Positions 1 through 9,244 of a stretch of 64,000 nucleotides of DNA are shown piece by piece. Within the stretch, counting starts at the first letter, position 1, and each line of letters opens with the position of its first letter. The position numbers and the translations under genes are program-made. The notes under the pieces are model-generated. The model made no database searches. It was not told where the DNA came from and saw nothing but the letters and a program-made list of their open reading frames with translations. Location of the stretch: the NCBI GenBank assembly GCA_947631685.1, contig CANRMI010000002.1, positions 1-64,000 on the forward strand. Reading direction: 5' to 3'. The DNA comes from an uncultured Lachnospiraceae bacterium (GTDB lineage Bacteria; Bacillota; Clostridia; Lachnospirales; Lachnospiraceae).

Positions 1-1
1 T

Positions 2-75
2 CGCGGGGTGGAGCAGTCTGGAAGCTCGTCGGGCTCATAACCCGAAGGTCATAGGTTCAAATCCTGTCCCCGCTA
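2..75 (+). tRNA. tRNA-Met (initiator type), anticodon CAT
   Basis: Cloverleaf readable: CGCGGGG...CCCCGCT acceptor with 1:72 mismatch (initiator feature), gggCTCATAAccc anticodon arm, GGTTCAAATCC T arm. Confidence 0.93.
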
Positions 76-103
76 CTGAATCTTTGCGGTGCAAAGGTTC
101 TAT

Positions 104-176
<73 letters not shown>

Positions 177-192
177 TTATTTTTTTGATTGA

Positions 193-265
193 GGAGCATT
201 AGCTCAGTCGGTAGAGCACCTGACTTTTAATCAGGTTGTCGGGGGTTCGAATCCCCCATGCTTCA
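193..265 (+). tRNA. tRNA-Lys, anticodon TTT
   Basis: ggagcat...atgcttc acceptor, cctgacTTTtaatcagg anticodon arm, GGTTCGAATCC T arm. Confidence 0.95.
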
Positions 266-273
266 TGGAAAAG

Positions 274-299
274 GCATCCGGATTTCTCGGATGCTTTTT
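274..299 (+). terminator. Rho-independent terminator after tRNA array
   Basis: GCATCCG-gatttct-CGGATGC followed by TTTTT. Confidence 0.8.
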
Positions 300-379
300 G
301 TGTTACGAAAATAGTAGATTCCTTGCTTTTTATCGTTTCCAAGATTACAATATATGCATCAAATGCTGGAGGTATAGAA

Positions 380-1375
380 ATGAAAGAGGATGTGTTTGAA
401 AAGCCCCAGGCAGTAACGGAAGCGGCACAGGCTCAGAAGGGCTGGTTCTGGATATTGGAAATCCTTGCGTTTGCGGCCGTCTTTCTGGTTTCCAATATAG
501 CAATGCTGATTCCTCTGATACCGATTAGCTTATTTTTACAAGTTGCAAATTCCAGTGCATATAAACAGTATCAGCTGGCAGTGCGGGCAAATGATTCGGA
601 AGCGGCCATGCGGATAGGAAGGGAAATATTGCTCTATTCCGATGCGTACCTGCTGGCCATGCTGGCATCGGAAATCGTCATGATAGTCATTGTCTGTCTG
701 TTCTGTAAGCTGCTGCAAAAAAGAAAGATGTCCACACTGGGATTCTGTAAAAAAGGAGCGGTAAAAGAATACCTGTGTGGATTGGCACTGGGATTTGGCT
801 TTTTTTCTTTTTCCGTACTTCTTGGAGTGGCCGGCGGCGGAATACGCCTGGAGCTGTCGGATATGTTTTGGAGGGCTCCTCTGCAGATAGCAGGCAGTTT
901 CCTGCTGTTTTTAGTGGGATTTATGATTCAGGGAATGGCCGAAGAAGTGATGTGCCGGGGATATTTTATGGTTTCATTCGCGAGGAGATACCCTATGTAC
1001 GCGGCGATATTGGCCAATTCCCTGGTATTTGCGGCACTGCATCTGTCAAACGAGGGAATCAGTGTACTGTCATTTGTTAATCTGACTTTATTTGGGATTT
1101 TCGCGTCGATGTATTTTATACGGAGAGGAAATATCTGGGGAATTGCCGCGTTTCATTCTATGTGGAACCTGGTGCAGGGAAGCTTTTACGGTATTAAGGT
1201 GAGTGGTATAAATGTGGGAAATTCCTTTTTGACCGCTTCTACCGTGGCCGGAAAGGAACTGTTTACCGGAGGCGATTTCGGGCTGGAAGGCAGTATCTGC
1301 GTTACCATAACGTATGTTGTAGGAATCCTGCTGTTGTATTTTTTCAAAAAACGGGACGAATACGCCAGAAATTAA
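380..1375 (+). CDS. CPBP family intramembrane metalloprotease (CAAX-protease-like)
   Basis: ORF 236..1375 trimmed to ATG at 380 (MKEDVFEK) after GGAGG; multiple TMs; EEVMCRGYF matches the CPBP EExxxR motif. Confidence 0.85.
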   Translation: MKEDVFEKPQAVTEAAQAQKGWFWILEILAFAAVFLVSNIAMLIPLIPISLFLQVANSSAYKQYQLAVRANDSEAAMRIGREILLYSDAYLLAMLASEIVMIVIVCLFCKLLQKRKMSTLGFCKKGAVKEYLCGLALGFGFFSFSVLLGVAGGGIRLELSDMFWRAPLQIAGSFLLFLVGFMIQGMAEEVMCRGYFMVSFARRYPMYAAILANSLVFAALHLSNEGISVLSFVNLTLFGIFASMYFIRRGNIWGIAAFHSMWNLVQGSFYGIKVSGINVGNSFLTASTVAGKELFTGGDFGLEGSICVTITYVVGILLLYFFKKRDEYARN

Positions 1376-1477
1376 AAGGAATTTGCAGGAAAGATTGCTG
1401 AATTGGTTGTTAAATGGCAGGAAGTAATGCTATAATGGACACGGGCGGGTAAAATGCGTGACAGCAGGAGAAATACG

Positions 1478-3070
1478 ATGAAGAACGATACGAAAGAAGA
1501 CAAGAAACAGCAGCCGGAAGAGGAAAAGGCAGAAGAGCCAGCGAAGGCAGAAAAGCCAGAGATAGCAGAAGAGCCAGCGAAAACAGAAAAGCCTGCAACA
1601 GCGGAAGAAACAGCGAAAACAGAAAAACCAGAGATAGCAGAGAAAGCAGAAAAGAAAGATAAGAAAGATAAGAAATCCCATAAGCTGCGGTATTTTCTCA
1701 TCGCGGTGGCTGTTCTGGCAATCAGCGGATTGCTGCTGTTATACCTGGGAGGCGCTTATTATTATAAAGAGCATTTTTTCCCGTACAGCCGGATCAACGG
1801 AGTAGAATGCGGGCGCCTGACGGCACAGGAGGCTGAGGAAGCGCTCCGGCAATGGTATACACAGGACTATTCCCTGCAGATAGTGGATGAACACGGAACC
1901 GAGCTGCTGGTGGTTACACCGGCTGACTGTGAAATGACTTTTTTGGCGGACGAAGAGATAACAGGACTTCTGGAGGCGCAGAATGAATATGCGTGGATAA
2001 AGGCCGTGTGGGAAAAGCTTCCCGTGGAAAGCCAGATCTCGGTAGGAGCTGCATACAATAAAGAAGCGCTGGAGAAAAGTTTGGGCAAAACGGAACTTTT
2101 TACTCATAAGGGAGAAGCACCCCAGGATGCGTATATCAGTGATTATGAGGAAGAGACAGGCTGCTATAGGATCGTGGCTGAAAAAGAAGGAACTCTCCTG
2201 GATGAAGAAAAGACGCTGGCCTGTATTGAGGAGGCGCTGGGAAGTATGCAGCGAAGTCTCAATTTAAGGGAAGCGGATTGTTACGTCCGGCCGGTGGTAG
2301 ACTCACAAAATGAAGAACTTGTGAGCAGATTGAAAGAGTTGAACAGGATTGTGGGCACCCGCATCGTGTACGATTGGAACGGGAATGAAGAGATTTTGGA
2401 TGGTACCATCATTCACACATGGCTCATGGTAGAGGATGGAGAGATCCTTTTAGATGAGGAACAGCTTGCCGCTTATGTGGAAGAAAAGGCGAAAGCCTAT
2501 GATACTTATGGAAAAAAGCGGAAATTTACCACGACGCTGGGAGTGGAACTGACGCTGCCCGGTGGGACATACGGCTGGAGAACCGACAGGGAGGCAGAAA
2601 CGAAGGCACTGGAAGAGCTGATCTGGTCAGGCGCCGTCACGGAGAGGGAACCGGAGTATCGAAACAGAGGCTGGATAAAGGGCGCGGACGACATAGGAAA
2701 TTCCTATGTGGAGATTGACTTAACGGACCAGCATCTGTATCTGTATCAGGACGGTGAGATCGTGCTGGAATCGGATTTTGTGTCCGGAAATGTGTCAAAT
2801 GGAAACACCACTCCCGCAGGGATATTTGGCCTTTCCTATAAGACCAAGGACGCGGTTTTGCGAGGGGAGACCTATGAATCCCATGTACATTACTGGATGC
2901 CCTTTAACGGCAATATCGGGATGCATGACGCTACCTGGAGAAAAACTTTCGGCGGGGATATTTACTTGACGAATGGTTCCCACGGATGCGTGAATCTGCC
3001 GTTGAGCCAGGCAAAAGCCATCTACGGATACGTATCGGAAGGATTTCCGATCATTTGTTACTATTATTAA
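1478..3070 (+). CDS. L,D-transpeptidase (YkuD domain), membrane anchored, low-complexity cytoplasmic N-terminus
   Basis: C-terminal SHGCVNLP active-site motif; single N-terminal TM; central region resembles PG-binding domains. Start probably MKNDTKEDKK. Confidence 0.88.
   Translation: MKNDTKEDKKQQPEEEKAEEPAKAEKPEIAEEPAKTEKPATAEETAKTEKPEIAEKAEKKDKKDKKSHKLRYFLIAVAVLAISGLLLLYLGGAYYYKEHFFPYSRINGVECGRLTAQEAEEALRQWYTQDYSLQIVDEHGTELLVVTPADCEMTFLADEEITGLLEAQNEYAWIKAVWEKLPVESQISVGAAYNKEALEKSLGKTELFTHKGEAPQDAYISDYEEETGCYRIVAEKEGTLLDEEKTLACIEEALGSMQRSLNLREADCYVRPVVDSQNEELVSRLKELNRIVGTRIVYDWNGNEEILDGTIIHTWLMVEDGEILLDEEQLAAYVEEKAKAYDTYGKKRKFTTTLGVELTLPGGTYGWRTDREAETKALEELIWSGAVTEREPEYRNRGWIKGADDIGNSYVEIDLTDQHLYLYQDGEIVLESDFVSGNVSNGNTTPAGIFGLSYKTKDAVLRGETYESHVHYWMPFNGNIGMHDATWRKTFGGDIYLTNGSHGCVNLPLSQAKAIYGYVSEGFPIICYYY
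1529..1636 (+). repeat. In-frame 36-bp x3 tandem repeat (AEEPAKTEKPEI-type) in L,D-transpeptidase N-terminus
   Basis: AEEPAKAEKPEI / AEEPAKTEKPAT / AEETAKTEKPEI read directly. Confidence 0.85.
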
Positions 3071-3120
3071 AAGAATGAAAATACAATAGCGTAAACGGGG
3101 GTTAAGAAAAGGGGCAGGGG

Positions 3121-3672
3121 ATGCAGAAAAACGGACAAAGGACGCTCAGGCAGATGGCGCAGTGGAAGCAGCAGTACGAGAAGCAGCGCAAGCTGCACAG
3201 GGAAATCAGAAAAAACGCGCCGGATATACTGAGTTCGCCTAACTTTAAGCGAACAAAGGAGTATATCCAGCATGGCAATATGACGGTCAGGGGGCATTGC
3301 ATCAATGTGGCAAAGTATAGTCTGGCCATCAGTGACAAGCTGGAAAAGCTGGGGATTTACTGCAGGCGGGACGAGCTGATACGGGGAGCCTTGCTGCATG
3401 ACTATTTCCTTTACGACTGGCATGATGATGTACACAAACGGCCCTGCCGGCTGCATGGTTTTTACCATCCGGCCATTGCTTTGGCAAACGCCTCCAGGGA
3501 GTATGAGCTGACACAGCGGGAGCAGGAGATTATTCGGAAGCATATGTGGCCGCTTACCGTAGTGCCGCCAACCTGCAGAGAAGCGTGGATCGTAACTACG
3601 GCAGACAAATGGTGTTCTTTTCTGGAAACCGTACGCATACATAGGGAGCGCGGGGCACACAGGGATGAGTGA
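3121..3672 (+). CDS. HD-domain phosphohydrolase-like protein
   Basis: HGNMTVRGHCINVAKYS...RGALLHDYFLYDWHD is HD-like; stop overlaps next CDS start by 8 nt. Confidence 0.8.
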   Translation: MQKNGQRTLRQMAQWKQQYEKQRKLHREIRKNAPDILSSPNFKRTKEYIQHGNMTVRGHCINVAKYSLAISDKLEKLGIYCRRDELIRGALLHDYFLYDWHDDVHKRPCRLHGFYHPAIALANASREYELTQREQEIIRKHMWPLTVVPPTCREAWIVTTADKWCSFLETVRIHRERGAHRDE

Positions 3673-5107
3673 ACTCTATGAAAAACTGGCAGCATACGGG
3701 GAGAGCGACTATTATCCTTACCATATGCCCGGGCACAAGAGGCGGCTGGGAGGAAATATCTTAAACAGGATAGGCGCTCTGGACATCACGGAAATAGACG
3801 GATTTGATAATCTGCATGAGGCGGAGGGGATTTTAAAGCGCCTGCAGGAGAAAGCGGCCCATATCTATGGGGCGGAGGAAAGCTTTTATCTGATAAACGG
3901 CAGTACGGCGGGGGTGCTTGCCGCCGTTTCAGCCGCGGTGCCTCAGGGCGGGAAAATACTGTTGGACCGGGGGGCGCACCGCTCCGCGTACCATGCGGTT
4001 TATTTACGGGATTTACAAGTCCGCTATTTGACAGCGGACACAGTGCCGGGGTTTGGCTGCAGAGCGGCAGTTTCTCCCGGGCAGGTGAAGCGGGCATTGG
4101 AAGAGGAACCGGATATACAAGCGGTCTTTCTGGTTTCTCCCACTTATGAGGGAATTGTATCGGATATTGCGGAAATCGCGAAGCTTGCGCATAACAGGAA
4201 TATTCCACTGATCGTGGATGAGGCCCATGGCGCTCATTTGGGATTTCATCCGGCGTGGCCGCAAAACAGCAGCCGTCTGGGGGCGGATCTGGTGATACAG
4301 AGCCTCCACAAAACCCTGCCGTCGCCTACACAGACAGCTCTTTTACATGTAAATGGCAGTCTGGCAGACAGAGGGAAGCTGCGCCGTTTTCTGGATATTT
4401 ATCAAAGCAGCAGTCCTTCCTACGTTTTAATGGCGGCCATGGAAGAGGCGCTGGATCTGACAAAGGAAAAAGCGCCGGAGCTCTTCGGTACGTTCCATAG
4501 CCGTTTTCAGGAAATGCTGGGGGAACTGCAAAATTGCCGTTATCTGCGTTTTTTACAAGCGGAAGGCATGGATATAGGCAAGCTGGTCATAGGGGACAGG
4601 AGCGGTTTATATACCGGACAGGCGCTCTATGAAAGGCTTCTGCGTCTCTATCATCTGCAGCCGGAAATGGCTGTGGAAAGCTATGTCCTCGCCATGTTTA
4701 CAGTGGGAGATACCAAAGAGGGCTTTTACCGCATGACGCAGGCCCTGTTAGAAACCGACAGGGAAATTGCCGGACGTTTGGAAGCCGGAGAAACGCCGGG
4801 AACGAAAGGAAATTTTGCCGGTTTGGATTGGCACAGGCTTCCGCCGCGGGCTCTCTCCATAAAAGAGGCCTGGGAAGGGGAAAGCGAAAGGGTGCCGTTG
4901 GACTGCGCGGAGGGAAAGATCGCGGCAGAGTTCATTCAGCTGTATCCTCCCGGAGTGCCCATATTGGTGCCGGGAGAGTATTTTACCGGAGAAATATGCC
5001 GTTATATACAAAGGTGCGCGGATTGTGGACTGCATGTGGCCGCCGGGGCAGCAGGGGGAAACGGGCAGCCGGATGGCAGGATAACGGTGGCAGTGGTGAA
5101 GAACTGA
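3665..5107 (+). CDS. Orn/Lys/Arg decarboxylase-family PLP enzyme (YaaO-like)
   Basis: YYPYHMPGHKRR N-terminus, DEAHGAHLGF and SLHKTLPSPTQTALLH (PLP Lys) motifs; position upstream of yaaR/holB matches B. subtilis yaaO. Confidence 0.88.
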   Translation: MSELYEKLAAYGESDYYPYHMPGHKRRLGGNILNRIGALDITEIDGFDNLHEAEGILKRLQEKAAHIYGAEESFYLINGSTAGVLAAVSAAVPQGGKILLDRGAHRSAYHAVYLRDLQVRYLTADTVPGFGCRAAVSPGQVKRALEEEPDIQAVFLVSPTYEGIVSDIAEIAKLAHNRNIPLIVDEAHGAHLGFHPAWPQNSSRLGADLVIQSLHKTLPSPTQTALLHVNGSLADRGKLRRFLDIYQSSSPSYVLMAAMEEALDLTKEKAPELFGTFHSRFQEMLGELQNCRYLRFLQAEGMDIGKLVIGDRSGLYTGQALYERLLRLYHLQPEMAVESYVLAMFTVGDTKEGFYRMTQALLETDREIAGRLEAGETPGTKGNFAGLDWHRLPPRALSIKEAWEGESERVPLDCAEGKIAAEFIQLYPPGVPILVPGEYFTGEICRYIQRCADCGLHVAAGAAGGNGQPDGRITVAVVKN

Positions 5108-5151
5108 AAGTACTGAAAGTACGGAGACAGGGGGCAGAGGCAGTATAGGGA

Positions 5152-5742
5152 ATGGGTAAGATCGTATATCTGATGGGAAAGAGCTCTACGGGAAAAGATA
5201 CTCTGTACAAGCGGCTGGTACAGGAAAATCCTTTTGACCTGAAAAGGATCATTTCCTATACCACCAGACCGATCCGGGCCGGGGAAGAAAACGGCGTGGA
5301 GTATTATTTTACGGATGAAACAGGCTTTCAGGAGCTGTTGGCGGCGGGAAAGGTGATCGAGCACAGGGGGTATGAGACCTATCACGGCCTGTGGCGGTAT
5401 TTTACGGTGGACGACGGGCAGGTTGCGTTAGAGAAGCAGAGTTATATCGCCATTGGCACACTGCAGGCATATGAGAGTATGCGGGATCATTTCGGGAAAG
5501 AAAAGATGGTGCCGGTACTGATCGAATTAGACGACGGAGAGCGGCTGCAGAGGGCGCTGGACAGGGAAAAGGCACAGGAAAGCCCCAAATATGAAGAAAT
5601 GTGCAGGCGGTTTCTTGCGGACAGCGCGGATTTTGCCGAAGAAAAGATTAGAAGAGCGGGAATCGGCAGGCGTTTTTACAATGGCAATCTGGAAAAATGT
5701 TTAGAGGAGATCCGGATGTATATAGCAGAGCAGCTGGTATAG
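5152..5742 (+). CDS. Divergent guanylate-kinase-like P-loop kinase
   Basis: [11 protein letters not shown] Walker [20 protein letters not shown] resembles the Gmk GMP-binding segment. Confidence 0.75.
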   Translation: MGKIVYLMGKSSTGKDTLYKRLVQENPFDLKRIISYTTRPIRAGEENGVEYYFTDETGFQELLAAGKVIEHRGYETYHGLWRYFTVDDGQVALEKQSYIAIGTLQAYESMRDHFGKEKMVPVLIELDDGERLQRALDREKAQESPKYEEMCRRFLADSADFAEEKIRRAGIGRRFYNGNLEKCLEEIRMYIAEQLV

Positions 5743-5785
5743 CAGGAAAGCCGATCCGGCACGCCGCATGGAAGGAGGTAAGCAG

Positions 5786-6226
5786 ATGGACATTAAAGTG
5801 GACCAGACTCAGCAGGTGCAGCAGGCGCAGGCGGTCAGGGAAACCCAGCAGACAGACGGAAACTTTAAGTTCATACTTGCCAGTCATATCGAAGAAGGAG
5901 AACTCCAGACCAGGCTGCAGGGGTTGATGGAAGAGATAACCATGCAGGGGGAGAGGCTTTATAAACGCCGGGATGTGCGGGATATGAAGCGCTACCGTGG
6001 TCTGATAAAGGAATTTTTGAATGAAATAGTGACTCGGTCCCATTCTTTTTCCAGGGAAAATTTTCTGGATAAAAGAGGACGACACAGGGTTTACGGTATT
6101 ATCCGGCTGGTGGATGAAAATCTGGACGAGCTTGCCAAGGAACTGGTGAAAGACGAGAAGGACAATCTGGCAATCCTAAGTAAGATAGGAGAGATAAAAG
6201 GTCTGCTGTTGGATATTTTTACCTGA
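5786..6226 (+). CDS. yaaR: YaaR family protein (DUF327)
   Basis: GGAGG then [31 protein letters not shown]; position directly before holB. Confidence 0.82.
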   Translation: MDIKVDQTQQVQQAQAVRETQQTDGNFKFILASHIEEGELQTRLQGLMEEITMQGERLYKRRDVRDMKRYRGLIKEFLNEIVTRSHSFSRENFLDKRGRHRVYGIIRLVDENLDELAKELVKDEKDNLAILSKIGEIKGLLLDIFT

Positions 6227-6263
6227 CAGAAGATGTCAATTTGACAGGAAGGAAAGAAAGAGT

Positions 6264-7256
6264 ATGGCGGCATTTAAAGATATTGTGGGACAGGAACAAA
6301 TAAAAGAACATCTGCAGAACGCCATTTCCACGGGGAAAATTTCCCATGCGTACATCATTGAGGGCGAACGCTTTGCCGGCAAGGAATTTATAGCGCAGGT
6401 GTTTGCCATGGCGCTGCAGTGCGAAGAAAAGGGCACGGAGCCCTGCCAGGAGTGCCGCTCCTGCAGGCAGGCGCTTTCGGGAAATCAGCCGGATATTATC
6501 CGGATCATCCATGAAAAGCCCGGCGCGATCAGCGTGGACGACATACGGGAACAGTTGAACGGAAGTGTAGCTATCAAGCCCTACAGCAGCCCCTATAAAA
6601 TATACATCATCAACGACGCGGAAAAGATGACGACGCAGGCACAGAACGCTTTGTTAAAGACGCTGGAGGAGCCGCCGGCCTATGTGGTGATCCTGCTGCT
6701 GACAAGCAATGCGGAGGCGCTGCTGCCCACCATTTTGAGCCGCTGCGTGACGCTGCATATGAAGCCGGTTCCCGATGCGCTGGTGAAGAGCTTTCTGATG
6801 AGCCAGATGCAGATACCCGACTATAAGGCGGAAGTCTGCGCAGCCTTTGCCAGGGGGAATATCGGAAAAGCAAAACATCTGGCAGCCAGCGAAGATTTTG
6901 AGCAGATAGAGGAAGAGGCGCTGTCCCTGTTAAAATATATCCGGGAGATGGACGTGAATGAAATGGCGGCTGCCATTAAAAAAATTTCGGACTATCAAAT
7001 GGATATGGGGGACTATCTGGATATACTGGCGGTATGGTATAGGGACGTGCTGCTGTTTAAAGCGACAAAAGACGCCAACCACCTGATATTCAGAGAGGAA
7101 TTTCAAAATATCAAGCGCGTGGCCGCCCGTACCTCCTATGAAGGGATCGAGTCGGTGATCAAGGCGTTAGGCCGGGCAAAAAAGCGTCTGGAAGCAAATG
7201 TTAATTTTGAGCTGACAATGGAACTCCTATTTCTGGAAATACAGGAAAACGGTTGA
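6264..7256 (+). CDS. holB: DNA polymerase III subunit delta'
   Basis: FKDIVGQEQIKEHLQNAI, AYIIEGERFAGK, CQECRSCRQ zinc cysteines, NALLKTLEEPP, LPTILSRC. Confidence 0.93.
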   Translation: MAAFKDIVGQEQIKEHLQNAISTGKISHAYIIEGERFAGKEFIAQVFAMALQCEEKGTEPCQECRSCRQALSGNQPDIIRIIHEKPGAISVDDIREQLNGSVAIKPYSSPYKIYIINDAEKMTTQAQNALLKTLEEPPAYVVILLLTSNAEALLPTILSRCVTLHMKPVPDALVKSFLMSQMQIPDYKAEVCAAFARGNIGKAKHLAASEDFEQIEEEALSLLKYIREMDVNEMAAAIKKISDYQMDMGDYLDILAVWYRDVLLFKATKDANHLIFREEFQNIKRVAARTSYEGIESVIKALGRAKKRLEANVNFELTMELLFLEIQENG

Positions 7257-7281
7257 GCCATGGAAGGGAAGATGATATAAT
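7253..7281 (+). promoter_or_regulatory. Sigma-A-type promoter for ricT overlapping the end of holB
   Basis: TTGAGC (7253-7258), 17-nt spacer, TATAAT (7276-7281). Confidence 0.6.
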
Positions 7282-7285
7282 AATT

Positions 7286-7320
7286 CTGCCGTTGCATCGG
7301 CAGCAGCCGTTTATACGGCT
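7286..7320 (+). promoter_or_regulatory. Two adjacent perfect hairpins in ricT 5' leader
   Basis: CTGCCG-TTGCAT-CGGCAG (7286-7303) and AGCCGT-TTAT-ACGGCT (7305-7320). Confidence 0.7.
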
Positions 7321-7341
7321 TATTCAAGTGGAGGTTTATAG

Positions 7342-8517
7342 ATGGTAAAGGTAATAGGAGTAAGATTTCGTACCGCGGGGAAAATATATTTTTTTGATCC
7401 GCTGGATTTTCAGGTAAAAAGGGACGACCACGTGATCGTGGAGACGGCCAGAGGGATAGAGTTCGGAACGGTAGTGAGCGCACCCAGAGAGGTGGAGGAC
7501 GATAAGGTTGTTCAGCCGTTAAAACCGGTGCTGCGAATCGCGAATCAGAGGGATATTGAGCAGGAGGCGGCCAATAAGGAAAAGGAAAAAGAAGCGTTTC
7601 GTATCTGCCTGGAAAAGATCCGCGCCCATGGGCTGGAAATGAAGCTGATCGACGCGGAATATACCTTTGACAACAACAAGGTCTTGTTTTATTTTACTGC
7701 CGACGGCAGGATCGATTTCCGGGAGTTGGTAAAGGATCTGGCCGGCGTGTTCAAAACCCGGATCGAATTGAGACAGATAGGCGTCAGGGATGAGACGAAG
7801 ACTGTAGGAGGAATCGGCATCTGCGGGCGCCCGCTCTGCTGCCATACCTATCTTTCCGAATTTATACCGGTGTCCATTAAAATGGCAAAGGAGCAGAATC
7901 TTTCCTTAAATCCCACCAAAATATCCGGCGTGTGCGGCAGGCTGATGTGCTGTTTAAAGCACGAGGAGGATACCTATGAAGAATTGAACCGCAAGCTGCC
8001 GGGAGTAGGTGATTTTGTAACCACGGCGGACGGCCTGCAGGGTGAGGTGCAGAGTGTGAATGTGCTGCGCCAGCTGGTGAAGGTGGTCGTGGATGTCAAT
8101 GATGAAAAGGAAATCCACGAATACAAGGCGGAAGAGCTGCAGTTTAGAAGAAAACATGGGAAGAAGGAGCGTCTGGATCTGACGGCGGAGGAGTTAAAGG
8201 AACTGGAGCTGCTGGAAACAGAGGAGAAGGAAGAAGAGCAGGAAGAAAATGCGGCTGCCCAGGAAGGGCGTCCGGCTCGCAGAAGTGAAGGCAGCAGGCA
8301 GGAGAAATTCCGCAATAAAAGGGAAAACCGCCGGAGTCAGGAAGAAAACCGAGAGGAAAGCCGTGAGAACCATGAAAAGCGCGGCAGGGGCGGCAGACGG
8401 GAGGACCGGCAGGACGCAGAGCCCCGCAGGGAGAATCACTCCAGAAACCGCCGCAATTACAGAAACGGAAAAAAGGAAGGAAAGACCGGTTTTGAAGGAA
8501 GTCAGACTGAAGGATAA
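7342..8517 (+). CDS. ricT: PSP1-domain protein RicT (YaaT) with long charged RG/RE-rich C-terminal tail
   Basis: GIGICGRPLCCHTYLSEF and GVCGRLMCCLKHE are RicT cysteine motifs; synteny with holB. Confidence 0.9.
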   Translation: MVKVIGVRFRTAGKIYFFDPLDFQVKRDDHVIVETARGIEFGTVVSAPREVEDDKVVQPLKPVLRIANQRDIEQEAANKEKEKEAFRICLEKIRAHGLEMKLIDAEYTFDNNKVLFYFTADGRIDFRELVKDLAGVFKTRIELRQIGVRDETKTVGGIGICGRPLCCHTYLSEFIPVSIKMAKEQNLSLNPTKISGVCGRLMCCLKHEEDTYEELNRKLPGVGDFVTTADGLQGEVQSVNVLRQLVKVVVDVNDEKEIHEYKAEELQFRRKHGKKERLDLTAEELKELELLETEEKEEEQEENAAAQEGRPARRSEGSRQEKFRNKRENRRSQEENREESRENHEKRGRGGRREDRQDAEPRRENHSRNRRNYRNGKKEGKTGFEGSQTEG

Positions 8518-9232
8518 GGAGCGCCTGGACGAGCTGCAGAGAAACGGATACTGGATCATTCAGAATCCGGAGCGGTTCTGTTTTGGAATGGACGCGGTTC
8601 TGCTTTCCGGCTTTGTGCAGGTAAAACCGGGAGGAACGGTGCTGGATCTGGGGACGGGGACGGGAATCATCCCTATTCTGCTGGAAGCCAAAACGCCGGC
8701 GGCGCATCTGACGGGACTGGAAATACAAGAGGAGAGCGCCGATATGGCAAGACGCAGCGTGGAACTCAACGGCCTTTCTTCCAAGATCGAGATCATAACG
8801 GGAGATATTAAAGAGGCAGACCGGTTGTTTCCGCCTGCCTCTTTTGACGTGGTGACCTGCAATCCGCCCTATATGGTGGATGCCCATGGCCTGAAAAATC
8901 CCAAAGAGCCCAAGGCGATTGCCAGGCATGAGCTGCTTTGTACATTGGAGGACGTGGTGGAACAGGCGGCCGTGCTCTTAAAGCCGGGAGGACATTTTTT
9001 CCTGGTGCACAGGCCGTTTCGTTTAGCGGAAATCATCAATACCATGACAAAATATAAGCTGGAGCCCAAGCGGATGAGGCTGGTATATCCCTTTGTGGAC
9101 AAGGAGCCCAACATGGTGCTGCTGGAGGGCGTGCGGGGCGGCAGGAGCCGTATACGCGTGGAAAGGCCCCTGATCATTTACAGCGCACCGGATGTGTATA
9201 CGCCGGAAATTCGGGATACGTATGGATATTAG
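8492..9232 (+). CDS. trmN6: tRNA1(Val) (adenine(37)-N6)-methyltransferase
   Basis: VLDLGTGTGIIPILL SAM motif, CNPPYM; homology starts near a TTG at 8492, overlapping ricT by 26 nt. Confidence 0.85.
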   Translation: MKEVRLKDKERLDELQRNGYWIIQNPERFCFGMDAVLLSGFVQVKPGGTVLDLGTGTGIIPILLEAKTPAAHLTGLEIQEESADMARRSVELNGLSSKIEIITGDIKEADRLFPPASFDVVTCNPPYMVDAHGLKNPKEPKAIARHELLCTLEDVVEQAAVLLKPGGHFFLVHRPFRLAEIINTMTKYKLEPKRMRLVYPFVDKEPNMVLLEGVRGGRSRIRVERPLIIYSAPDVYTPEIRDTYGY

Positions 9233-9244
9233 GGGAGGTCATTT

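Noticed and set aside
3067-3660. 197-aa minus-strand ORF opposite the HD-domain gene
   Set aside because: The + strand HD protein has good motifs and operon context; antisense product has none.
8249-8491. Possible 80-residue N-terminal extension of TrmN6 overlapping ricT
   Set aside because: The extension is an out-of-frame reading of the RicT charged tail; TrmN6-like sequence begins around 8492.
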